Position numbers and translations under genes: made by a program
Source: Bicyclus anynana
Lineage: Eukaryota > Arthropoda > Insecta > Lepidoptera > Nymphalidae
Length of the DNA stretch: 64,000 nt
Direction of reading: 5' to 3'
Assembly: GCF_947172395.1 (NCBI RefSeq)
Contig: NC_069099.1
Span: 15,257,740 to 15,321,739, forward strand
Notes under the pieces: generated by a model
The model's database searches: none
The model's input: only the letters and a program-made list of their open reading frames with translations
Told to the model about the DNA's origin: nothing
Shown: one piece after another, positions 42,770-54,819 of the stretch
Layout of the letters: every line of letters begins with the position of its first letter
Position numbering within the stretch: the first letter of the stretch is position 1

Positions 42770-43048
42770 TGACGGCCGCGTGGCGCAGTGGGTAGTGACC
42801 CTGCTTTCTGCATCCACGGCCGTGGGTTCGATTCCCACAACTGGAAAATATTTGTGTGATGAGCATGGGTCTTTTCCAGTGTCTGTGTGTATTTATACAT
42901 TATATAAGTATTTATATGTAGTATATAATTGTATATTAATATTATAATATCAACTATCTTAGCACCCATAACACAAGCTACTCTGTATGCTTACTTTGGG
43001 GCTAGTTAGTGATGTGTATTGTTTAAGTATATTTATTTATTTATTTGC
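42770..43048 (+). mobile_element. SINE family 4, full length
   Basis: Head GGCCGCGTGGCGCAGTGGG with GTGGGTTCGATTCCCAC is the best tRNA-like part in the window, including a 5-bp T-stem. A body of about 200 bp follows (TTTGTGTGATGAGCATGGG, CTACTCTGTATGC), and a TATTTATTTATT tail. Single copy here. Confidence 0.8.
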
Positions 43049-43437
43049 TTAATAAAGGCTATTACTATGATTATAATCAATTGTAAAAATGTTCCACGTA
43101 TCCAGGGTTATTACATTATTGCATGTGTTTTTAAAATTCCAAGCACTCCGAAATCGTTTAGAATCGACCGATGTAAATGCGCCCTTAGATATAACGACAT
43201 AATATCTACCCACCCTAACCGTTACAAGATGAACTACTGAGTTTTAATCACTTTGAAAAAGTTTACCCTTCTATAATACATATTACTATTTTTATTAAAT
43301 TTAAAAAAGAAAACCCTTCACCCTACCAATTAAAAACAGAATTTTTAATAATAGAATTTCACGCAAATGGAGTCACGAGAGTTAGTAATAAACAAGTATC
43401 CTGGTTGAAAGGGGAATTAGAAAAGTTACTACACAAT

Positions 43438-43616
43438 CCGACACCCAGCGGTTTCACCCGTGTAGTTTCCTTTCCCGTGAGAGTACGGGGATAAAATAAA
43501 GCCTATGGCACTCACAAATAACGTGACTTTTTAGTGATAAAAGAATTTTCAAAATATGTTCAGTAGATCCACAGATTACCCAACTACAACAGAAACTTTA
43601 CCTCTTTAATATTAGT
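43438..43616 (-). mobile_element. Helitron, subfamily C
   Basis: GCGGTTTCACCCG hairpin, CTCACAAATAACGTGAC, and CTTTACCTCTTTAATATTAG at the TC side. The CTAG end is lost. Confidence 0.6.
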
Positions 43617-44149
43617 CTCTAATCTATAGATGATTTTACCACTAGTAGAATTAAACATTATCCAACAGATACGCAGAAAATAACTCTTCCATAACTCAAC
43701 AATAATAATGTAATTTTCGTTACACGTACCAAAGTTAGTGGGTCGGTCGTATAAAGGGAAAATCACACAGAAAATATCCAGAACTAAATTATTACGTGAG
43801 TCGGTAACACAATTTTGTATATAGTGAGGGTATTCAATTGGGCACATCGAACTAAGTTAGCAGTGATTAGTGCGGTGTACTTGGATATTGGGGAGGAAAA
43901 TCTGAGATCAGTAGTTTTCCTATAAATTACTGATAAATCAATGAGAAAATTACTATTTTTCTACTAATAAGTTGATGAAACAAAACCACTGATTATCCAC
44001 AAATTATATCTCATTTTATTACTGCTGAAAGTCTGTGGTCCTAAACTATAAATAAGTAAGGTAGCCAAGGAGTGAACTGTGGTAGTTTTGGAAAGTAACA
44101 GAAATCAAGGGTCAGTCTTTCAACTTTCCAAGTAAAAAGCGCATTTTTA

Positions 44150-44480
44150 ACCGCCTTCAAATAGGAGGTGATTCTCAATTCGATGCGTGAATGTTTGTTA
44201 CCTCATAAGTTCGTCATTTATTAATCAATTTAGAAAATTATTTTTTTGATGGAAAAAGTATTCTTTCAGATTGGTCCCATTTATTTTTCACGAAAATCGA
44301 TTCTCTACTTTTGTGTTCTGTGTAAAATCAAAATAACTAAAATAAATGAACGGTTCTGCCTATAATGTGACGTTTACGGTCACTATGCTAGGTAGGACAC
44401 ACTAAAAATAGAAAAAAAAAAACAAAAAATTAAACCGACTTCATAGATGCATCGGTTGGAAGGCGGTTGTTATGCTAAAT
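44150..44480 (+). repeat. Unnamed repeat 'F', longer copy
   Basis: Edges ACCGCCTTCAAATAGGAGG and CATCGGTTGGAAGGCGGTTG form a loose inverted terminal pair. The inner part matches the minus copy at 7564. Confidence 0.5.
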
Positions 44481-44504
44481 AAGCTCTTAAAGTTCTAAAG
44501 ATCT

Positions 44505-44690
44505 GCTGAGAAGAACCGGCAAGACACTCAACAGTTGTTATTTAAAAAAAAATCAATTTACAATTGATAACAACATTACAATTCTTATAGTTTTACTTCC
44601 TGTGTGAAGGTGGAAGCTGATCCAAAGGCCTCCAAGCACCATTAACTATCATTACGAAACTCATAGAATGCACTTAACTGAAAAGCATCA
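44505..44690 (-). mobile_element. LINE 3' end fragment
   Basis: Same family as 27554. GGCAAGACACTCAACAGTTG, ACTTCCTGTGTGAAGGTGG and GCCTCCAAGCACC are present; the terminal repeat is missing. Confidence 0.65.
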
Positions 44691-45499
44691 AGTCACCTTA
44701 ATCCGGTACTGGACCTGGTGGTTAAAAATATCGTAACGTAGAGCTGAAGCTGAGCTAAGTTAAATATATTTTTTTATTTATGTTGAGGATTCTCTGAGGT
44801 GTAATAAATTTAAAAATAAATATGTAAAAGTACATTATAACAAAGTGTTTTTGTACGTACTTTCTTTCTAAATTGGCATAATTTTGCCTTGATCTAAATG
44901 CTCGTTTGATGGCCTCAAACGAGCGCCTTGCGTGATCTCAGCCGAGATGCAATCCCTTCTAAATCTCTTCTTGCTTTTAGCTTCACGAAATTACGTTGAG
45001 TATCACTGCGCTTTCAGAGTTCTAAGTTTTATTTCTGCTTTAAATTTATTTTAATTTAATCTTATACTACTTTTGTTTAGAGAGATTAAAACCTGAATGA
45101 TACAATACAAAATACAACAAATGATACACGATTAAACTAATGTGTTTGTCTATACTAACGCGACAAAAGAAACATTTTGTTTTCATAAAAAAGGGTAACC
45201 AAGTATATTATATATGTTTAAGGTTTCGTATATTTTGTATATGTGTAAAACGCGTGTTTTAACGAAGAATTAGTGGTTTTTGGTCTCCGTATGACCATTT
45301 CTTGTTGCGTTGATACATTTTTGTAGCCTACTTAATGAAATTAAGCGCGTGTGAATTGGATAACTAACTATATTTTTCCGCGGTAGTGGAAGATAAGATT
45401 GTTCTGGACATTAAAGTGCATAGTGCTGGAGGCGGTTTGCAGTAGCCTGCGGGGCGGCTAAACACAAACACACCTATTCGACCTAACTATACACATTAC

Positions 45500-45550
45500 C
45501 TAATCTACAAGGTACCGCCCGGGAGTCGAACCTCGAATGGGAGGTGAGTA
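45500..45550 (-). repeat. Possible tRNA-like B-box remnant
   Basis: The reverse complement has CGAGGTTCGACTCCCGGG. No clear A-box was seen, so this is weak. Confidence 0.25.
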
Positions 45551-45596
45551 ATTTCGATCTTAAGTAGTTCTTTGCCTATCTGACCAATTCTTTGAA

Positions 45597-45830
45597 TCAA
45601 AAATAGTTTATTTCAAGTAGGGTAGTTAACAAGTACTTTCGAAACGTAATACTACCGTTGTTACCGGTTAGAAATATACGTTCTACGGAGAAGAGCCGGC
45701 AATTTATTCAACAGTTACTCTTTTTTTTATCACCACCCTTTACAATATTTATTTTCATTAAAATTACATAAAAATAGTTAATTATTATGTGAAGATAAAG
45801 CCAAATGCCTCCAAATATATTAGTCGTTTA
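45597..45830 (-). mobile_element. LINE 3' end fragment, diverged
   Basis: TAGTTTATTTCAAGTAGG, AGCCGGCAATTTATTCAACAG and AAATGCCTCCAAATA correspond to the 27554 family. Confidence 0.6.
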
Positions 45831-46167
45831 AGTTACACAAAAATAATAAATGAATTCCAGAAAATTCGATTTGATTGAAGCATAAAGAAAGCACTAGAGT
45901 CGAAGATTCTCGAAAATTTATTATTCCGCTTTGGCCGGTACACTTATCCGCAAAATTACTTTGATCGAGAGCAATAAAACAATATATACCGATGCTTACG
46001 ATCGCAATAAACCGCCCGCGGCACTCGGGGGCCATTCGCGGGATTAATATTGCTGTACTGGCTTATACCGGCTACTTTGTCTGCGTGTTGTTAACCGCTA
46101 AGGAACTGTGAGTTAGCTTCGACATCCCTCGGTTATTTGACAATTCAAATAAGGTTGGACAACTATG

Positions 46168-46520
46168 ATCTCATCATCATTGTCAGCCGATATACGTCCA
46201 CTGCTGGACATAGGCTTCTTGCATGGACTTCCAAACAAAACGGTCTCGAGCCGCTAGCATCCAGCGGCTCCCTGCAACCCGCTTGATGTCTTCGGTCCAC
46301 CTAGTGGGGGGTCGACCAACACTGCGCTTTCCGCTGTGGGGTCGCCATTCCAGCACCTTGGGACTCCGACGTCCATCGGCTTCGCGACTCGCTGAGCTAT
46401 GTCGGTGACTTTGGTTCGTCTTCGGATCTCCTCATTTCTGATTCGCAGAGAAACCCCAAATATAGCTCGCTCCATCGCCCGCTGTGTGACTTTGAGCCTT
46501 CTAATAAGGCCCATAGTTAG
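46168..46520 (-). mobile_element. RTE LINE 3' end
   Basis: The minus frame reads MGLIRRLKVTQRAMERAIF, then EIRRRTKVTDIAQRVAK, directly joined to MDVGVPRCWNGDP. A deletion of about 35 bp has removed the WAGHIVRR region. It ends in a short ATGATGA-type tail. Confidence 0.8.
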
Positions 46521-46569
46521 CCTAACTACAATGTAAAAGCATTGATTCTTAGATATTGTATGGAAATAT

Positions 46570-47001
46570 AGTCTACTATAGTAGCTTGAACGCGCTAATC
46601 TCAAGAACTACTGGTCCGATTCAAAAAATTCGAATTCCTCGAAATTATCGAGGAAGGCTATCACACTTCACACTAATATTATAAAGGCGAAAGTATGTGT
46701 GTAAGTGTGTAAGTATGTTTGTTCCTCTTTTAAGCTGCAGCTACTAAAGCGATTTGGCTGAAATTTGGAATAGAAATAGATTTTGCTTTGTATTAACACG
46801 TAGGCTATGATCTCATCATCATTGTCACATTGATCACTTTTCATACCGAAAAAATCCATGGTTCCCGCAGGACATGTGAAAAACTGAATTCCACGCAGTC
46901 GAAGTCACGGGCGTTCGGTAGTAAGCTATATATTATGCCCATTTTCTTACGGAAACGGAAACCACGAAAACACGCGGGTGAATCCGCGTGGAATTAGCTA
47001 G
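46570..47001 (+). mobile_element. Helitron subfamily A interrupted by subfamily B
   Basis: Subfamily A sequence (GAACGCGCTAATCTCAAG...GAGGAAGGCTAT) stops at about 46652 and resumes at 46922 (AAGCTATATATTATGCCC). It ends GGAATTAGCTAG then T, with the hairpin GCGGGTGAATCCGCG. Confidence 0.75.
46653..46921 (+). mobile_element. Helitron subfamily B, nested
   Basis: Begins TCACACTTCACACTAATATT and ends GGCGTTCGGTAG, with AGCGATTTGGCTGAAATTTGG inside. Inserted inside the subfamily A copy, so it is the younger of the two. Confidence 0.7.
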
Positions 47002-47670
47002 TTTGAATATAAAATATATAACCTATGACACTCACAAATACCGATCGTTTCTAAAAAAAAAGATCCAATGATTACTTCCTACTGTTACTGTTGATTCTAG
47101 AGCAAGCTCGAAATAAGCATGCTCATTAGCAATGTTGCGATACGAATGCTAATAAGTAGCATCTGCTCAATAGTAGCATGCTTTCGTGCTTGAAATGAGC
47201 ATGTGTAACAGTAGCTTTATACTAAGACTACAGTAAAACGATACAAACATTTTAACAGAGAAAGAATAAAACATACCATTTTGTTAACAGTCTCCAGAGA
47301 GACTAGAAAAACTACTTGACATGATTTGACTCATTTTATTTCGTAAACTAAATAACAAAGTTTAATTAAAAAGAATTTATATGGAGCGGCGAAAAAGTAT
47401 TCTTTTGAGTTTAATTTAACTTAAAAATAGAACAAAAGCGATCTTTTAGTAGGATTAAAGTGGAATGCTACTCCACGTCTTTCCAGTGCTGGCAGTGGAG
47501 AGATTATTTTTAAAACTACACCGCTTTGTTCGTTTTGTTCACGCGACTCGCTCGCTCACTGGCTCGTGCTGTTTTCGTAGAGCTGAATAATTTGGCTACG
47601 TTTAATTACAGACGTATAAATGTGCTTAATTCTTGAAAATTTTATTAGTTAACAATGAGCTTTTGGACAA
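47002..47670. other. Unassigned sequence
   Basis: Several AGCATG/GCATGCT-type short repetitions at 47105-47215. No supported gene. Confidence 0.3.
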
Positions 47671-47674
47671 TTTA

Positions 47675-48212
47675 GCCCGTGTGGCTATTGACCTCATGGT
47701 CCAAGGTTCGAGTCGAGATATGAAATATCCCACTAGCTTGGCAAGTTCGTTGATGACACTCCCATGATATGCGGGCGACGGGGGTGGAGGGGTGGGCGAC
47801 GGGGGGAAGGACTGCGCGGGTGTGAGTATATGGAGTTAAGACCTATCACGCTGTTCCAATGCGGGTTGGCGGGTTTAGGGTGACGACGTTAAATGATTAT
47901 CATAACTCTGAATGATTAAATAATTTTGTCTGGTGAGAGGCTTCGGCCGTAGCTAGATACCACCCTACCGGCAAAGACTCACCGCCAAACGATTTAAAGT
48001 TCCGATACGATGTCGTGTAGAAACCGAAAGGTGTGTGAATCTTCATCCTACTCCTGACTTGTAAAGAAAGAAAAAAAATCTCCGATCTGAAAATTTTACT
48101 GAAAAATTTTTTAGAAGCAAGAAAATCTTAGTAATTCATATCCCGATCCATGATTCGAACATACTTCCTCGTAATCCGAAACCACATGCTAACCAATGAA
48201 TCAATGAGGCAT
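47675..48212. repeat. Mosaic of SINE pieces
   Basis: In order: a family 3 head on plus (GTGTGGCTATTGACCTCATGG, AGGTTCGAGTCGAG) at 47675-47735; a GC-rich arm like the 3790 foldback at 47737-47822; a SINE-D end at 47823-47890 (ACGCTGTTCCAATGCGG); a family 1 body at 47936-48075 with an internal deletion; and a family 3 head on minus at 48125-48212. Confidence 0.55.
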
Positions 48213-49520
48213 TCATTTTCTGTAAAATATATCAATAAAGTTTCCAATACCTAAATCGGTAGGTATACTTTGTTAGTCAATTTATTACCAATACAAGTAA
48301 TCGTGGAGGAGGTAACCAAAGTTCACTCGGTCGGTTTATCCTAATGGACGCCCTAATAGCGCACGATACGTGATCCAAATGGAAAAACAGTCGTGATACC
48401 TTGTTTATACATCTCTGTACCAGAGAGCTACTCGAGAGGTTATTCTTTATTGCGTGTACGTATTATAAAAGTACTGGACCACAAGGTCATTCATTGTATT
48501 ATAATTGTGTCAAGTACTTCGCTTCTTATACTCTACACAATTACATTATACATTCTTATACTCTATACAATTACGCTTGTGCTTGTGTAGAAGTGCCAGG
48601 TAAAACGAATTACATAATATTATTGTACCTAGTTGAACCTAAACTAATGCTGTAGCCACCAAGCAGTAGATCTTGTAGAAATTATCATCAATTTTAATTT
48701 TTTACAGTTTCAGGAACTTTTTGTTAAACCACTACTTTATTTAAAGCATAGCAGTTAAGATGTTGAAAAATATGTGGAAAAGAAACAGACGTGACACCAA
48801 TTAACATTTTCACAATAATTGCTCTCCATCAGTCTGGATTTAAGCTTATTACAAGTCTATCTAGCAAAAAAAAAAAATATTCGTCAACAATGAATGATGG
48901 AATATAGATAGATATCCAGAATAAATATAGATTTTTTTCGGACACAATAAATTAATTAAATTTTAAACTTTTGCAAATTCGTGCCAGTTACCCAAGTAAC
49001 GTCTACTCCTACTCAATAAATAGGTATCTAGCTATTTTCTTTTTAATACTATCTCTTCTACAAGACGTGTTGCTCATCACTTACCTCCAATAAGTCTCTA
49101 TTCTCTGCGGAAAACGCGGTCACAGTCCTTTTGAATAGAGTTTCACGTGAGCTTATTACGTTTTCTTACTTCATAATATGAATGGAACTTTGGTGTTGGG
49201 GTGGAAAAGTATTTTGATAACCACCATAGTATGTATTATCTTGCTGTATTCCTGAATTCATTTCCCACGTAAGGCAAACAGTTTAATTTTTGATTTAAAC
49301 TAAATTTTTTTTTTGCTACCGCAACGCACTATAACTGTTTTTGGCGCGTATTCTACTATGCCTAGGCTATGTAAATTATATAACGCACTTAGTCGGTCTA
49401 TAGATATCCACATATACTCACCAAGGACATATCGCAAGTTAGTTTTACTAGATTTACTAAAACAAATTTTTCTTTTTGTTTTTACCAATTTCATTTTATT
49501 TTTGTATTTTATAGTATATT
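48213..49520. other. Unassigned sequence
   Basis: Two overlapping frames at 48393-48655 contain a tandem-like ATACTCTA.ACAATTAC repetition. A minus frame at 49300-49596 overlaps the Penelope-like end. None is supported as a gene. Confidence 0.3.
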
Positions 49521-49524
49521 CAAA

Positions 49525-49804
49525 TAGTATTTTAGAATTTAAACTATCGTGAGTGTTATTCATATTAATTGATTTTGAAACACGGCTAAAACTCACGTGA
49601 TATTACGTCGGAGTATGCCCGACTAGTTTCGAACCCATACGGGGCCCTTAGTCATGAGCTGGTTCTTGCATCGCGGCACGATCCAAACTGATCAACCAGC
49701 AAGAACCAGCTCATGACTAAGGGCCCCGTATGGGTTCGAAACTAGTCGGGCATACTCCGACGTAATATCACGTGATTTTTAGCCGTGTTTCATAATCAAT
49801 TAAT
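49525..49804. mobile_element. Penelope-like terminal repeats in inverted array
   Basis: Arms 49565-49669 and 49699-49804 are near-perfect inverted copies (ACGTCGGAGTATGCCCGACT, CGAACCCATACGGGGCCC) around a 29-bp loop. The same sequence follows the GIY-YIG coding end at 55210-55372, which ties it to the Penelope-like element. Confidence 0.65.
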
Positions 49805-50620
49805 TCAAATAGTAGTTGTAAAATATTTCTTTTTATTGTTACTGTAAAATGATTTTTTTTTTCTTATTTTAACGGATTTTATGTAATCGTTAATTTATTT
49901 TAATATTACGGAAATGTGCACGCCGTGTCTACCTTCATTTGATTGTGCAGAGCCTTGTGTATGTGTTTTTTTTAGATTGCGGTTGTGTAAATGCTGCAAT
50001 AGTCACTGGTGGACCAAATAAATAAATAAATAAATAAATTACCTGCATATCTACTCGTACCAGCAATCCGAATTTAGCGACTCCACTGAGCACAGTTTTG
50101 TGTTTACTTACATTATGTATATATTTATTTATTTATTTAATATAGTTTTTACACTCTCTTAACACACAACTCGACATTGTTGACAATATTTAGGTATTAT
50201 GTGATAAGCGACTGAATAAAATTAAGACAATCACATATTTTGTCCGCCTCGGTTTTGATGCGCTAGTGTCTTATCTCTAGTGTAAAAAATCTTTGCCTAC
50301 TAGCAAATACATAACGTCGATTTTGAATTCCAGTGCTATATCGGTAGTATGATCAATAGATAGCAAATACTATGTAATTTTCCACATTTTAGTGCGCGAA
50401 GTTGGTTTGTCTTTTTTTTTTAGTTTGAATTTGAAATATATTCGCATGTTCGCCTCGCCAGTGCTCGGAGCGTATTTGCTGACTCTCTGGGGACACTTGC
50501 TCCCTAGCGGATGCGACAGTTCGACGAATGCGTCATTTATTAGCGTCAAAAACCTACGTCATAAATCAGCATACCATAGTTTGAAAATGCTCAATCTGTA
50601 AATTTTTACCCAATGCTAAT
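49805..50620. other. Unassigned sequence with simple repeats
   Basis: (AAAT)n at about 50018-50038 and (ATTT)n near 50122-50138. No supported gene. Confidence 0.4.
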
Positions 50621-50623
50621 ATT

Positions 50624-50937
50624 GACGGCCTCCGTGGCGCAGTGGTATGTGCGGTGGATATGCAAGACGCAGGTCCTGGGTTCGATCCCCGGCTGGGCCG
50701 ATTAAGGTTTTCTTAATTGGTCCAGGTCTGGCAGGTGGGAGGCTTCGGCCGTGGCTGACCGAGGCTACCGACAAATACGTATTGCCAAGCGATTTAGAGT
50801 TTCGGTACTATGTCATGTAGAAACCGAATAGGGTGTGGATTTTCATACTCCTTCTAACAAGTTAACCCACTTCTATCTTAGATTACATCATCACTTACCA
50901 TCAGGTCAGATTGTAGTCAAGGGCTAACTTGTAAAAA
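50624..50937 (+). mobile_element. SINE family 1, full length
   Basis: Head GGCCTCCGTGGCGCAGTGG, B-box TGGGTTCGATCCCCGG, linker TTGGTCCAGGTCTGGC, body and A-rich end. Standard layout against which truncated copies were judged. Confidence 0.9.
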
Positions 50938-51367
50938 ATACAAAAATACAACACAATACAAAATCTTTATCAACAAGAAAAGATTATTGCCCCTAAATTG
51001 ACCCTACACCGGCATTAAGTACAGTTTTCCACTCAACATACGGTGGGCCATATGCTTATTCAGTCAACTATAAGTAATATACGTTAAACTAAACGTAACT
51101 AAAAAATAAACCTTTCATGTATACAACCAACAAAGTGAATTACTAGAAAGCGTTAACCGAGTCGTAACAATAAAATGTCATTCTTACAAGACGCCATTAA
51201 TTCGCGACGTAAAATTGAGTTTTCCTCACGCTCGTTGAATTTTAAAACTTGTTTTGACTTGGCGCGATTTTTATTTGGGATTTTATGAAGATGGTGATTG
51301 AGATGGGTCGGGTCAAACGCCTCGGGAACATAGCGATAGTTAAAGTTGCTGTTTTTGTTGGTGTTGC

Positions 51368-51545
51368 AAGTAATAGTATAAAGAGGAAAGAGTTTTTGTT
51401 GGTTTTTTGTAGCAATATCCTCTAAAACTACTGGACTGATTTTAAAAATTCTTTAATTAAGAGGAAGCTACATTATCAGCAAGTAACATCTTGGCTATAT
51501 ATTATTACCATATTCTTAAGACACCTTAAGCTACGCGGTTAAAAC
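51368..51545 (+). mobile_element. Helitron subfamily C fragment
   Basis: AAAGAGGAAAGAGTTTTTG, CTACTGGACTGATTTTAAAAATTC and CGCGGTTAAAACTGCGG hairpin. Both extreme ends are worn. Confidence 0.55.
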
Positions 51546-52320
51546 TGCGGGGGTCCGTTACACCAAAAGCGTTAGCTTTTAGCGATGTCTGTTCTGTGGT
51601 TACACCCACTAAATATTATAAACGCGAAAGTTTGTTTTGTCGAAATGATGTATGGATGGATGAAATTTAGGTAAGATATACATTATACAGTGTATTACTA
51701 TTATTAAAGGAGCCTATAGAGTACTTTTTATTTTGGGGAAATACATGATTCCTGTGGATTTCTAATATAAATTTAACTACATTAAAACTAGGAGTAAATA
51801 TAATTTAAAATAGAAATGCTCGACAATAGTTAAAAGTTGGATAGCTGGTGGTTTTCCATCCATTTAAATAGGCTCGTAATGATAATAATAATTAATTAAT
51901 TGACTTAAATAAACACGTTCCACATTAACAATTATGTGATTAATTTACACAATCGCTAAATTCGTCGCTTGGCAAATAAACAAGCGTTATTTATCAATTC
52001 GCTCACGTTCACAAGCGAATTGTTGTCGAATAACAACACTCGTTTAGGTAATTCGAGTTGGAATGAGATGAAACACTTAATTCAGCCGCGACGCTGAACG
52101 AAACATAACAATAAACGTGTCTTTTGTACACGTAATCATTATTCTTCAGACATCAACTCGAGTTCGAGGGTTGATGAATTATAAAGGTGTGTTCACATCT
52201 AACGTTGAGACGGTTGCCATGACAGCAGATTTTTAGCTCTACAAAAATCTTATTTATTTATTTATTAACCGACTAAAAAAAACATTCAACGCTTATGTTT
52301 TTTTGCACAGATTACAAAAA
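51546..52320. other. Unassigned sequence
   Basis: No supported gene or shared repeat. Confidence 0.3.
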
Positions 52321-52328
52321 TTGTCTTG

Positions 52329-52510
52329 TGTCCAGGCCTGGCTGGTGGGAGGATTTGGTCGTGACTGGTTACCGCCCAACTGGGAAAAACGTAGCGCGAA
52401 GCGATTTACATCCTACACCTAATAAGTTAGTCCGCTTTCATCTTAGATTGGATCATCACTTACCATCAGGTAAGATTGTAGTCAAGGGCTAACTTGTAAA
52501 GAATAAAAAA
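52329..52510 (+). mobile_element. SINE family 1, internally deleted
   Basis: Begins CCAGGCCTGGCTGGTGG, lacks the GTCGTGTAGAAACCG block, and ends GGGCTAACTTGTAAAGAATA. Confidence 0.75.
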
Positions 52511-52514
52511 GGGA

Positions 52515-53240
52515 ACTTTCGATTTACTATAATTCGCACGTATAGAGCCTACCCTAGTTAAGAACTTTATGCACGCCACTGGAAATCATATTAGTAGTAA
52601 TTAGAAGTAGGTAGTAATAAGGAAAACTCAAAGTCGTACGACGTCTTACATTTGGCTCATGTAAATACTCCCTTATGCGTGTCCTTTGTACGAGAAATCA
52701 TTATTCTTCAGACATCAACTTATTCGCGCGCTGCTGAATTTTAAACCCGGTCGTCTGAACGATCGGTTTTATGTCGCGATTTTATGGCGGCCTTTTTTTA
52801 AAGTGTAATAAAATCGTGACAAAATGTCACGTAATTTTACCGAGAGATATCCGTAAAATTAAAGTTAATTATCGTTTTACGTCTTTCAGAAAATATTGTT
52901 AATATTGCCAGTTAATTTGATCGCAAAAAAGCACGTTTAAACTGGTTATTTAAAAGAAGATTCTGTATGTATGTATGCGATGTTCTCAAAAACTATTGAG
53001 GGGTTTTTATAATACACATACTTACTTACAAAAGCTATTCATTTGAAACGGTTCGGAAACGTGCTCCCTAAAGTACGCGATGTAAGTAACATTCCCCCTT
53101 CGGGCTACTATTTTTTTTTAATCTGGAACGTGCTCTCAGGGGCTCGGAGGGACACCACAAACTGCCCTACTCCGCTCTGCTACTGAGAATTTCTCAAAAA
53201 ATCAAATATTTATGTCTAATTTCAATTTGAATTGTGAAAA
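52515..53240. other. Unassigned sequence
   Basis: No supported gene or shared repeat. Confidence 0.3.
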
Positions 53241-53245
53241 TTTCA

Positions 53246-53310
53246 AAGTCAAAGTAAAAATTAATTTATTTAAATTAGGCTTAGGTTAACAAGCATTTTT
53301 GAAACGTCAG
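53246..53310 (-). repeat. LINE 3' terminal scrap
   Basis: AAGTCAAAGTAAAAATTAA then TTAACAAGCATTTTTGAAACG, like the extreme end of the 27554 family. Confidence 0.4.
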
Positions 53311-53490
53311 ATAATATAAGAATAGTCGAAAACTTGAAATTAATGTTACTAATGTTACGAGGGTTCCAAACACGCTGTTGATCCGAGTAGAGCCCACCGA
53401 AACTCAACCAGGAATTTTCTTTTTTACATTTAACAATATGTAAGTAACCAGTCATTTCATTACCAAGCCTATTTTACGATTATATAACCA

Positions 53491-53690
53491 CTAGTAGACG
53501 CCGCGCGGTTTCACCTGCGTGGTTCCTGTTTCCGTAGGAATACGGAAATAAAATAAAACCTATAGCCTTTTTCGATAAATGGGCCATCTAACACTGAAAG
53601 AATTTTTCAAATCGGACCACTACTTCCTGAGATTAGCGAGTTCAAACAAACAAACAAATTCTTAAGTTTTATCATATTAGTTTATATTAA
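53491..53690 (-). mobile_element. Helitron, subfamily A
   Basis: CTAG at 53491-53494; GCGCGGTTTCACCTGCG hairpin with one mismatch; AAACAAACAAACAAA tract. The TC edge is degraded. Confidence 0.75.
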
Positions 53691-53699
53691 TACCGTGAT

Positions 53700-54435
53700 G
53701 GTTGCCTGATAGAGATTGTTTCCGAGCGATAAGGCTGTTTTTGTATCCATATTCTTTCATATATTTCTGTTATGTAGTTTTATTATTATCCTTTATAAAG
53801 AGTAAATAATTAATATGATAATCCTACCCAAATCACCTACACTAATAGCTGTTGGAATAAGCAATAATACATGTCTATGATACAATACAAGCCAGTAATA
53901 AGTATCTATATTGTTTATTTAAACTGTCATCTCTCGGACATTCAAGTGTCATATTATCTGTCATTATCTTTTTTTTCTGTTTCAAGTGATCTGCAATACA
54001 ATATATTTTACAAATAAATAATAAACAAATAATCAAGCAGTGCTGTTGTGTTTTCTTTTATCTCGCGACTCCAAATTCTAACAAGAGTCGTCAAAACATC
54101 TACCCTTGTCAATATATTCGCTAAATTGTTTTCAAATTCGCACCCCATATATTCGTGATAAGAATGAACTAACAAAGTTACTCGAAAGTAAGTAACTGTT
54201 TCCAAAATAGTGTTTTTGTCTCCACCCAGCGACTTGCCGCCATGCTAAATCTCTCTCAACGCGTCTATGAATAACAAATATGTTCGCCGCACTAGATGCT
54301 CGGAATTTTAAATTCACTCCACTTACATCTAGTTATCCCATCGGAATACTCGTGGTTCCTTGTGAATCCCGTTGCAATGTTAGTTGGTCTTGTTTGGATG
54401 AAATATGACTTTGGTTCGACCGCAGTTTTGTAGGT
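53700..54435. other. Unassigned sequence
   Basis: No supported gene or shared repeat. Confidence 0.3.
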
Positions 54436-54442
54436 ATTCTGA

Positions 54443-54520
54443 TTTTAGGGTTCCGTAGTCCTAAAGAAACCCTTATAGTTCGCCATATCCGTCTGTCTGT
54501 CCGCGGTTTAGAACTAGAAA
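54443..54520 (-). repeat. Dispersed repeat end
   Basis: TTTTAGGGTTCCGTAGTCC and CGTCTGTCTGTCCGCGG match the reverse complement of the end of 20200-20545. Confidence 0.5.
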
Positions 54521-54664
54521 CTGTTACTCCTAGAAAACTGTAAATTAGCATGAGCGGTTACGTTAAAAATGTTAAATAAAATCTTGAAAAATATTTGTTT
54601 AGGGTAGGTACCTCCCCTATATGTAAAATGGGGATGAATTTTATTACTTGTTTTTCTTCGACAA

Positions 54665-54770
54665 GTTAGCTGACGCCCCGCGGTTTCACCCGCGTAGTTC
54701 CCGTTCTCTTGACAAAAATAAAATACCACAAACTTTACCTCTACTTAGCCGACGCCATAGTTACCTATGG
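54665..54770 (-). mobile_element. Helitron fragment, deleted
   Basis: TTAGCTGACGCCCCGCGG, GGTTTCACCCGCG hairpin, then a jump to ACCACAAACTTTACCTCTAC. The inner part is missing. Confidence 0.5.
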
Positions 54771-54819
54771 GGAACAGCATAGGTACCCATTCACACGAGA
54801 GTTTTTTTAAAGAAATTTA

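Noticed and set aside
42770..42842. A functional tRNA gene
   Set aside because: The head is the most tRNA-like in the window, but it continues into a SINE body with a TATT tail and lacks a proper acceptor stem.
48393..48655. Two plus-strand genes
   Set aside because: Overlapping frames driven by a short tandem ATACTCTA.ACAATTAC repetition.
49565..49804. CRISPR-like or attachment-site structure
   Set aside because: Only two long arms in inverted order with one short loop, with a third copy beside a Penelope-like coding end.
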